Part shown: positions 1 to 4,587 of the stretch, one piece after another | Position numbering within the stretch: the stretch's first letter is position 1 | Layout of the letters: every line of letters begins with the position of its first letter | DNA from: an uncultured Ruminococcus sp. | Lineage (GTDB): Bacteria > Bacillota_A > Clostridia > Oscillospirales > Ruminococcaceae | DNA length: 8,583 bases | Direction of reading: 5' to 3' | NCBI GenBank assembly: GCA_902782875.1 | Contig: CACZPE010000264.1 | Coordinates: 1 to 8,583 of the forward strand | Made by a program: the position numbers and the translations under genes | The notes under the pieces: model-generated | Told to the model about the DNA's origin: nothing | Seen by the model: only the letters and a program-made list of their open reading frames with translations | Databases searched by the model: none

Positions 1-423
1 CTTGCGGGGCTTTTTCTTTTTGCCGTCGGCTTTGCCCTTTTTCTTGTCATCATTTTCCTGTGCGGGCTTGTTTTCCGGCTTGTCCTCTGCCTTTTCGTCG
101 GTACTTTCGGTACTGTCGGCATCATCCGGCGGCTTGTCCTCAGTATCAGAGGGTTTTTCCTCCGCCTTTTCATCTGATGCAGCGGTATCTTCTGATGTAT
201 CGCTGTCCTCGGGCGGTTCCTCGCCCTTCTTTTTCTTTTTCGGCTTTTTGCTGGCCGTATCGTCCGTGTTGTCCTCCTTTTCGGAGTCTATCACGGTGAA
301 CAGCGCATACTTCACGTCATATGACAGCTTTTTGTCGTAATATGCCGCCCTTACCCTGACGGGTATATTCAGCAGTATGATAAGAAGCAGCAGTATTATG
401 CCGAGTATAATGAGCACGATCAT
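1..423 (-). CDS. DUF2953-like membrane-anchored protein, N-terminal part (runs off window)
   Basis: An open frame of 141 codons starts at ATG 423-421 and reaches the window edge without a stop. Residues 1-20 are a single hydrophobic helix rich in Ile and Leu. It is followed by IPVRVRAAYYDKKLSYDVKY and LFTVID, which resembles the N-terminus of DUF2953 proteins (Bacillus YtfI type). That family often follows scpB and precedes the sporulation gene ytfJ/gerW in Clostridia (family knowledge; the next gene is not visible). From about residue 48 to the edge the chain is low complexity, rich in Lys, Glu, Asp and Pro with runs of five and four lysines, so most of what is visible is probably disordered linker. 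The start overlaps the scpB stop in an ATGA, and GGGGTGA lies 4 nt upstream as a ribosome binding site. The function of the family is not settled. The call rests on context plus a short N-terminal match. Confidence 0.7.
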   Translation of the reverse strand, partial: MIVLIILGIILLLLIILLNIPVRVRAAYYDKKLSYDVKYALFTVIDSEKEDNTDDTASKKPKKKKKGEEPPEDSDTSEDTAASDEKAEEKPSDTEDKPPDDADSTESTDEKAEDKPENKPAQENDDKKKGKADGKKKKPRK

Positions 424-1007
424 CCGCTCACCCCGCTGCCATCATCAGGGGCTTCGCCGTCAAAGCTGTCTTCCTCCTCGTCCTCAGCCTGTCTGCTGTC
501 TCCGGGAAGAGGCGGCAGGTCGTCAAGACTTTCAAGCCCGAAGCACCGCAGGAAAGTATCTGTAGTCACATAAGCGATCGGCCTTCCGGGCAGTTCGAGC
601 CGCCCCGCTTCGGCAACAAGACCCTTTTCCACAAGGGCGTTTACCACGCCCGAGCTGTCAACGCCCCTGATATGCTCCACAAAGCTTTTTGTCACGGGCT
701 GATTGTAGGCTATTACCGTCAGCGCCTCCATAGCAGCCTGCGTGAGGGGAGTATTCTTACGGGTATCGACTGCTTTCTTGACAGCGTCGTAGTATTCGGT
801 GCGCACGGCAAGCTGATAGAAGCCGTTCAGACGCAGGACGGTCAGAGAACTGCCGTTCTCGGCGTATGCATCGTTGAGGGAATCGGCAAGACCCGGTAAT
901 GCCCCCTTGTCTATATCTGCGGCAACAGCGATCCTTTCGGGTTCGGCAGGGTCACCGCAGGCAAACAGCACTGCTTCGAGCAGCGCCTGTTTTTCGGTCA
1001 GCTTCAC
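420..1007 (-). CDS. scpB: Segregation and condensation protein B (ScpB)
   Basis: ScpB is the winged-helix (kite) subunit that binds ScpA as a dimer in the bacterial SMC-ScpAB complex, which compacts and segregates the origin regions on the nucleoid. The 195-residue protein is of normal length. It carries the family signatures: an N-terminal LTEKQALLEAVLFACGDP helix, then TPLTQAAMEALTVIAYNQPVT (about residues 87-107), HIRGVDSSGVVNALVEKGLV, GRLELPGRPIAYVTTDTFLRCFGL and SLDDLPPLP. The last 25 residues or so form an acidic Asp/Glu/Gly tail that is probably disordered. The start is GTG at 1007-1005. AGGAGG with 7 nt spacing supports it, and it overlaps the scpA stop by four bases (GTGA), suggesting translational coupling. 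It overlaps the downstream DUF2953-like gene in the same way. Confidence 0.97.
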   Translation of the reverse strand: MKLTEKQALLEAVLFACGDPAEPERIAVAADIDKGALPGLADSLNDAYAENGSSLTVLRLNGFYQLAVRTEYYDAVKKAVDTRKNTPLTQAAMEALTVIAYNQPVTKSFVEHIRGVDSSGVVNALVEKGLVAEAGRLELPGRPIAYVTTDTFLRCFGLESLDDLPPLPGDSRQAEDEEEDSFDGEAPDDGSGVSG

Positions 1008-1753
1008 TCTCCGCCCTCCTTTGCAGGCGTGTCGAACTGCGAATCCGCAGTATCATCGCCCGAGTATGATCTGTTGAAACTGATCTCGGAATTATCGTCA
1101 CTCAGTATTATCCTGCCGTTTCGTGTAAGCTCGAGCACGGCAAGAAAGGTAGCCACTCTTTCAGAGCGGTCGGTTATTTTTGAGAACACATCGTTCAGGC
1201 GGCAGGAACCGCTCTGATACAGTGTCTTTATCACGTAAAGCATCCTTGAAGTAACGGATACGAACGTCCTTGAAACGAATTTTGAGAAGACCGAGGATGT
1301 GAGCTGTTCCTTCACGGGCTTTACCGAGCAGGCGGAAAGCGCGGCGATCAGCTCTGCCTTGTCATGCTGGCGGTCGTATACCGTGTCCGTCTTTATCTTC
1401 AGCGGTTCACGCACGGTATAGGGCATGTCCAGAAAGCTCTCGCGCAGTCTCTCCGCTGCCTGCTTGCAGGCGGAGTACTCGATCAGCCTTCCCTGAAGCT
1501 CTTCCTTGAGCTTCTCTGCCTCCTCCCTTTTCGGGAGCAGGGATACGGTCTTTATATATATAAGTCTGGCCGCCATTTCCAGAAATTCGCCTGCGTACTC
1601 CATATCATCGCCTATACCGCTGATATGTTCGAGATACTGCTCCACAAGTGTGGCAATCGGTATATCGTGGATATCGAGCTTGTGCTTGGTGATAAGGTAT
1701 AAAAGCAGGTCGAGCGGCCCTTCAAATACTTCCAGCTTGTAGTTTACATTCAT
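1004..1753 (-). CDS. scpA: Segregation and condensation protein A (ScpA, kleisin)
   Basis: ScpA is the kleisin that bridges the SMC heads and carries the ScpB dimer; the complex organises the chromosome during replication and segregation. The 249-residue protein is of family length. The N-terminus has the diagnostic YKLEVFEGPLDLLLYLI followed by KLDIHDIPIATLVEQYLEHI (about residues 5-45), which forms the SMC-neck-binding helical domain. EFLEMAARLIYIKTVSLLP comes next. The middle part (about 80-160) is the ScpB-binding linker, and the C-terminal 80 residues or so, including FLAVLELTRNGRIILS, form the winged helix that binds the SMC cap. The ATG at 1753 overlaps the TGA of the upstream protease gene (ATGA). 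No clear Shine-Dalgarno sequence precedes it, so initiation probably relies on coupling. Confidence 0.97.
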   Translation of the reverse strand: MNVNYKLEVFEGPLDLLLYLITKHKLDIHDIPIATLVEQYLEHISGIGDDMEYAGEFLEMAARLIYIKTVSLLPKREEAEKLKEELQGRLIEYSACKQAAERLRESFLDMPYTVREPLKIKTDTVYDRQHDKAELIAALSACSVKPVKEQLTSSVFSKFVSRTFVSVTSRMLYVIKTLYQSGSCRLNDVFSKITDRSERVATFLAVLELTRNGRIILSDDNSEISFNRSYSGDDTADSQFDTPAKEGGE

Positions 1754-2400
1754 TTTATCAGCAGATCCACCCAGTTAGTCAGGATCATCATAAGAGAAAT
1801 GATCTTATCATTGAGAAACGCCATCGGAACGCTCAGCAGTCCTGTGTAGAATATTACCAGCACGCCTATGACGATAAAGCGCTCGTACTGCATTATCTTG
1901 TAGTATATCTTGTCGGGCAGCACAGAGCCGAATAATTTTGAGCCGTCGAGCGGCGGCAGGGGGAGGAGGTTCAGTACCGCGAGCGATACATTGAGTATTG
2001 TGGAATAATAGAATATCAGCGCGATATATCCTGCTGTTTCGTTGTTAGAAGCTGCGCAGAATCTTAATATGACCATGCTGACATATGCCATCACCAGATT
2101 TGAGAGAGGCCCCGCAAGGGCTATGATAGCCTCATCACGTTTGGGATGTTTTAGATTTTTGGAGCTGGTCATTACGGGTTTTCCCCAGCCGAAGCCCGCG
2201 AATATGAACATGAGCGAGCCCCACAGCGACAGATGTGCAAAGGGATTGAGCGTGATCCTGCCCTGATTCCTCGGGGTAGGGTCGCCGAGCTTGTCGGCAA
2301 CTACCGCATGGGCGCATTCATGCACGGGCACCGCTGCGAAAAGTACAAACAGGCGTATGAGCACTTCAAACAGTACTTGTGTTATATCTTTGTTAGTCAT
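1750..2400 (-). CDS. Site-2-protease-like membrane metalloprotease, family M50
   Basis: A predicted polytopic membrane zinc protease of 216 residues, of the short M50 (YwhC / SpoIVFB-related) type that has no PDZ domain. The zinc motif HECAH is at residues 27-31 in the first hydrophobic helix. The third zinc ligand motif NLLPLPPLDG is at 144-153, with Asp152. Further hydrophobic segments fall at about 57-73, 91-114, 124-143 and 170-195. The conserved GRITLNPFAHL and ALAGPLSNL elements are present. The family cleaves membrane-embedded substrates; the substrate here is unknown. I chose the ATG at 2400 because GGTGG lies 5 nt upstream. A GTG at 2409 would add three residues but has no ribosome binding site. 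This is the first gene of the scpAB operon, a common order in Clostridia, behind an extended -10 promoter. Confidence 0.92.
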   Translation of the reverse strand: MTNKDITQVLFEVLIRLFVLFAAVPVHECAHAVVADKLGDPTPRNQGRITLNPFAHLSLWGSLMFIFAGFGWGKPVMTSSKNLKHPKRDEAIIALAGPLSNLVMAYVSMVILRFCAASNNETAGYIALIFYYSTILNVSLAVLNLLPLPPLDGSKLFGSVLPDKIYYKIMQYERFIVIGVLVIFYTGLLSVPMAFLNDKIISLMMILTNWVDLLIK

Positions 2401-2433
2401 TTCATCCACCGATCGTAGAATTTTGCAATATTC

Positions 2434-2450
2434 TATGATATTATATCATA
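2434..2450. repeat. Perfect 8-bp palindrome over the M50-scpAB promoter
   Basis: TATGATAT and ATATCATA are exact inverted copies around one central base. The palindrome encloses the whole -10 hexamer and most of the likely start site. It could be an operator for a dimeric regulator. Because it is nearly pure AT it could also arise by chance in a promoter. Confidence 0.45.
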
Positions 2451-2468
2451 AAACAGAAAAAAACGCAA
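2440..2468 (-). promoter_or_regulatory. Sigma-A type extended -10 promoter for M50-scpA-scpB-DUF2953
   Basis: On the minus strand there is a perfect -10 TATAAT (2440-2445) with the extended TGn just before it (2446-2448). A partial -35 TTGCGT (2463-2468) lies at exactly 17 nt spacing. The T-rich spacer and the position just downstream of a terminator fit a real promoter. The expected start site is near 2433, giving a leader of about 33 nt to the ATG at 2400. Confidence 0.75.
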
Positions 2469-2532
2469 GATACGAAAATGAAAAAATTGTGTGATATACA
2501 GCAGAAAGAGGCTACAGGCACTTTTCCCGGAT

Positions 2533-2570
2533 AAAAAAGAGCTATCCGCTAAACTTTAAGCGGATAGCTC
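2533..2570 (-). terminator. Rho-independent terminator after the 67-aa peptide gene
   Basis: A perfect 12-bp stem (2539-2550 with 2559-2570) has an 8-nt loop and is followed on the minus strand by six T residues (2533-2538). It begins 10 nt after the peptide gene stop. It separates this gene from the M50-scpAB promoter. There is no T run on the plus side, so it works in one direction. Confidence 0.93.
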
Positions 2571-2579
2571 ATACAGGTA

Positions 2580-2783
2580 TCATAGCTTGTTTATCGTTCT
2601 TCCGAGCCTGCGCCCGGTCCTGCTGCGCTTTCTGAGGTCGTCTGCTGCAGCGGTCTCACCTGCGGCAATGTCATCGGTATCCTCTTCATCATCCTCTGTT
2701 TCCAGCCTTTTGATAAACAGTCCGCCGTTCACATCCTCGAGCATATCGGGGGAAAGCTCTGCTTTTTTCTCATTATCGATCAT
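2580..2783 (-). CDS. Small double-glycine leader peptide (putative exported or RiPP-like peptide)
   Basis: A 67-residue peptide of unknown function. Residues 10-21, LSPDMLEDVNGG, match the double-glycine leader consensus (L at -12, S at -11, L at -7, I/V at -4, GG at -2/-1); only the usual Glu at -8 is replaced, by Met. In this class a C39-peptidase ABC transporter cuts after GG and exports the rest (family knowledge). The predicted 46-residue remainder starts LFIKRLE, has a very acidic stretch (about 28-49), and ends in a basic tail (51-67, with RKRSRTGRR). It has no Cys, so it offers no lanthionine or disulfide sites. Evidence that it is a real gene is strong: the ATG is preceded by a perfect AGGAGGT at 7 nt, and a textbook terminator starts 10 nt after the stop. 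No transporter, immunity or modification gene is nearby. It could instead be an intracellular acidic protein with a chance GG motif. Confidence 0.8.
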   Translation of the reverse strand: MIDNEKKAELSPDMLEDVNGGLFIKRLETEDDEEDTDDIAAGETAAADDLRKRSRTGRRLGRTINKL

Positions 2784-2812
2784 AGGGATGACCTCCTTTC
2801 ATAGCCTTTGTT

Positions 2813-2843
2813 ATTTAACCGAATGAAACGGGAAAAAGTACAA
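2813..2843 (-). promoter_or_regulatory. Weak candidate promoter for the 67-aa peptide gene
   Basis: On the minus strand TTGTAC (2838-2843) and TTAAAT (2813-2818) are separated by 19 nt, upstream of the peptide ribosome binding site. Both boxes match the consensus only partly and the spacing is long. It is the best candidate I see between the glgA terminator and the gene. The -35 box touches the edge of the repeat block. Confidence 0.25.
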
Positions 2844-2911
2844 TTTAGGGTTTATTAGGGTTCAGGGTTTAGGGTATAGAACAGGACTGCTGCGCAGTCC
2901 TCAGGGTATAG
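2844..2911. repeat. Left arm of repeat element: TTTAGGG-type heptamers plus hairpin
   Basis: The plus strand shows TTTAGGG (2844-2850), a 10-nt variant TTTATTAGGG (2851-2860), TTCAGGG (2861-2867) and TTTAGGG (2868-2874). A direct repeat of AGGGTATAG follows at 2871-2879 and 2903-2911, on either side of a small hairpin. Positions 2857-2879 are the inverted partner of 3006-3028, with 21 of 23 bases complementary. No reading frame with a ribosome binding site crosses the block. Confidence 0.8.
2883..2901. repeat. Perfect 8-bp hairpin inside the repeat element
   Basis: AGGACTGC and GCAGTCCT pair perfectly around a 3-nt loop, between the two AGGGTATAG copies. No T run follows on either strand, so it is not a terminator. 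It resembles the small palindromes found at the core of repetitive intergenic elements. Confidence 0.7.
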
Positions 2912-2946
2912 TAACGGTACAGAGAGGTATTATCCGCTCCCTATTT

Positions 2947-3037
2947 CACTCCAAACTCCACACTGAAATAGTGAAAAGTGAAGAACGAATAGTGAATAGT
3001 TAAAACTAAACCCTATACCCTGAACCCTATATAAGAC
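2947..3037. repeat. Thirteen consecutive degenerate heptamers (right arm of repeat element)
   Basis: Read in steps of seven from 2947, the plus strand gives CACTCCA, AACTCCA, CACTGAA, ATAGTGA, AAAGTGA, AGAACGA, ATAGTGA, ATAGTTA, AAACTAA, ACCCTAT, ACCCTGA, ACCCTAT, ATAAGAC. The register holds across the tract while the unit drifts through three related types. Such a pattern resembles the short tandemly repeated heptanucleotide sequences described in cyanobacteria. Positions 3006-3028 form an imperfect inverted repeat with 2857-2879. No gene is evident here. The interval 2912-2946 between the arms shows nothing I recognise. Confidence 0.8.
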
Positions 3038-3066
3038 AAGGGGCTGTCCGTCAGAACAGCCCCTGT
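3036..3066 (-). terminator. Hairpin terminator after glgA
   Basis: GGGGCTGT (3040-3047) and ACAGCCCC (3056-3063) form a perfect 8-bp stem with an 8-nt loop, extendable by ACA/TGT with one bulged A. It lies 5-10 nt beyond the glgA stop. On the minus strand it is followed by TTGTCTTATAT, a T-rich but interrupted tract, so termination may be partial. It marks the end of the glycogen operon. Confidence 0.75.
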
Positions 3067-3071
3067 TTATA

Positions 3072-4490
3072 TCACTCACCTGCAAGCTCCCTGTAAAGCC
3101 CGATATAGAGCTTTGCGGAGCTGTCCCAGCTGTGATCGCAGCGCATGGTGCTGCTGACAAGCTGCTTCCAGTCGTCCTTGCGGTCGTAGTAGTCCTTTGC
3201 ACGGCTGACAGCGCCGAGCATATCATGTGCATTGTAGGTCTTGAACGTAAAGCCGTTGCCGTTCTCGCCGCCCGCATCGTTCACGCTGTCGCGCAGACCG
3301 CCTGTCTCCCTTACGATAGGCAGAGTGCCGTATCTCATGGAGATCATCTGAGCAAGTCCGCAGGGCTCGCTCTGCGACGGCATAAGGAACATATCCGCTC
3401 CTGAGTATATACGTCTGGCAAGCTCGGGCTTGAAGCCGATGGTTACGCTCACCCTGTCGGGTCTGCGCCATGCCATTTCCTTGAAGAAGTCCTCGAACAT
3501 CTTTTCACCGGAGCCGAGTATGGCAAACTTGCATCCCATGCCGATCATCTCTTCAAATACGTATTTGATGAGATCTATGCCCTTGTGAGAAACAAAGCGT
3601 GTGATTATGCCGATCAGCGGATCGCTGTCAGAAGCAAGGCCCAGCTCCTTTTCAAGGGCTTTTCTGCACTTGATCTTGCCCGAGAGATCATCTGCGGAGA
3701 AGTTTGCCGCGATGCCCTTGTCGTGCTCGGGATCATACAGCTTCGTGTCGATGCCGTTGAGGAAGCCGCACAGTTTGAACTGCTTTCCTGCAAGGGCCCT
3801 GTCCATGCCGTGTGAGTACCACGGGTCGAGTATCTCCCATGCATAGGACGGTGAAACGGTGGTGATCTTGTCCGCCGTCTCGAATGCGCCCTTCATAAGG
3901 TTCACCGCACCGTCATATTCAAGTATCTTTGCATGATACATGGGTATGCCGAGTATATCTCCCAGCACATCCATGCCGTAGCGGCCCTGGTACTGTATGT
4001 TATGCACCGTGAATACGGTCTTTATATCCTCATACCCCGGTCTGAACTTGTATACAGTCTGATAGTATACAGGCACAAGTGCGGTCTGCCAGTCGTTGCA
4101 GTTGATTATCTGCGGAGTCCAGTCTATCTGACCGATAAGCTCCATGACAGCCCTTGACAGGAATACGAATCTCTCGCAGTCATCATAATAGCCGTAAAGT
4201 CCGTCTCTTGCAAAGTAATATTCATTGTCGAGAAGATAATAGGTGACACCGTTGGCTTCACCCTCAAAAACGCCGCAGTACTGCTTGCGCCAGCCTACAT
4301 CTACGGTGAAGTTCTTCAGGAACTTGAGCTTGTCCCTGAGCTCCTGCTTTATGCTCTTGTACAGCGGAAGCACCACGCGGCAGTCCTCACCTGCATTCAC
4401 AAGTGCGGCAGGAAGAGAGCCCGCAACATCCGCAAGTCCGCCCGAAGCAGCATAGGGGAGCGCTTCGGAGGCAGTATACAGTATCTTCAT
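3072..4490 (-). CDS. glgA: Glycogen synthase GlgA (GT5, ADP-glucose alpha-1,4-glucosyltransferase)
   Basis: GlgA transfers glucose from ADP-glucose to the non-reducing end of an alpha-1,4-glucan in the cytoplasm. The 472-residue protein is of family length with two Rossmann domains. It has MKILYTASEALP at the N-terminus and TVHNIQYQGRYG (161-172, with His163). GFLNGIDTKLYDP is at 242-254, TRFVSHKGIDL at 297-307 (Arg298, Lys303), and SEPCGLAQM at 374-382 with Glu375. RETGGLRDSV is at 394-403. One oddity is that the N-terminal K-x-G-G-L motif reads A-S-G-G-L (15-19), so the lysine equivalent to E. coli Lys15 is alanine. The start is ATG 4490, with AGGGGTG 6 nt upstream; the GTG at 4499 overlaps this ribosome binding site and is less likely. 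It is the last gene of the glg operon, 97 nt after glgD. Confidence 0.96.
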   Translation of the reverse strand: MKILYTASEALPYAASGGLADVAGSLPAALVNAGEDCRVVLPLYKSIKQELRDKLKFLKNFTVDVGWRKQYCGVFEGEANGVTYYLLDNEYYFARDGLYGYYDDCERFVFLSRAVMELIGQIDWTPQIINCNDWQTALVPVYYQTVYKFRPGYEDIKTVFTVHNIQYQGRYGMDVLGDILGIPMYHAKILEYDGAVNLMKGAFETADKITTVSPSYAWEILDPWYSHGMDRALAGKQFKLCGFLNGIDTKLYDPEHDKGIAANFSADDLSGKIKCRKALEKELGLASDSDPLIGIITRFVSHKGIDLIKYVFEEMIGMGCKFAILGSGEKMFEDFFKEMAWRRPDRVSVTIGFKPELARRIYSGADMFLMPSQSEPCGLAQMISMRYGTLPIVRETGGLRDSVNDAGGENGNGFTFKTYNAHDMLGAVSRAKDYYDRKDDWKQLVSSTMRCDHSWDSSAKLYIGLYRELAGE

Positions 4491-4520
4491 CGTATTCACC
4501 CCTTTCGTATGTCTTTATCG

Positions 4521-4559
4521 GGAAGGTGCGGGCACATTATGAGTATGCCCGCAGCTTCC
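4521..4559. other. Imperfect hairpin in the glgD-glgA intergenic gap
   Basis: GCGGGCA (4528-4534) pairs with TGCCCGC (4546-4552). Beyond 2-nt internal loops, GGAAG (4521-4525) pairs with CTTCC (4555-4559). No T run follows on the minus strand, so it is not a standard terminator. It may stabilise or process the mRNA between glgD and glgA, or tune glgA expression. A second small stem, CCGTC/GACGG, lies nearer the glgD stop. Confidence 0.5.
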
Positions 4560-4587
4560 GCTGCCGTCTGTGACGGTGTTCTTTCTG

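Noticed and set aside
2..340. Plus-strand Ser/Phe-rich open frame with a signal-peptide look
   Set aside because: It is antisense to the Lys/Glu/Asp-rich segment of the DUF2953-like gene; poly-Phe and poly-Ser arise from the complement of AAG/AAA and GAx codons.
2400..2409. GTG start three codons upstream for the M50 protease
   Set aside because: It has no Shine-Dalgarno sequence, while the ATG at 2400 has GGTGG at a suitable distance. The difference is only three residues and does not affect the call.
2844..3037. Possible CRISPR array
   Set aside because: Units are 7 nt and contiguous with no spacers, there are no identical repeats of CRISPR length, and there are no cas genes.
2844..3037. 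Telomere or plasmid iteron function suggested by TTTAGGG units
   Set aside because: The units are degenerate and few, sit inside a chromosomal-looking region without replication genes, and resemble plant telomeres only by composition.
2930..3277. Minus-strand open frame of 115 codons across the glgA end and the repeat block
   Set aside because: It overlaps the conserved 3' part of glgA in another frame, then runs through the glgA terminator and the repeats. It has no family features.
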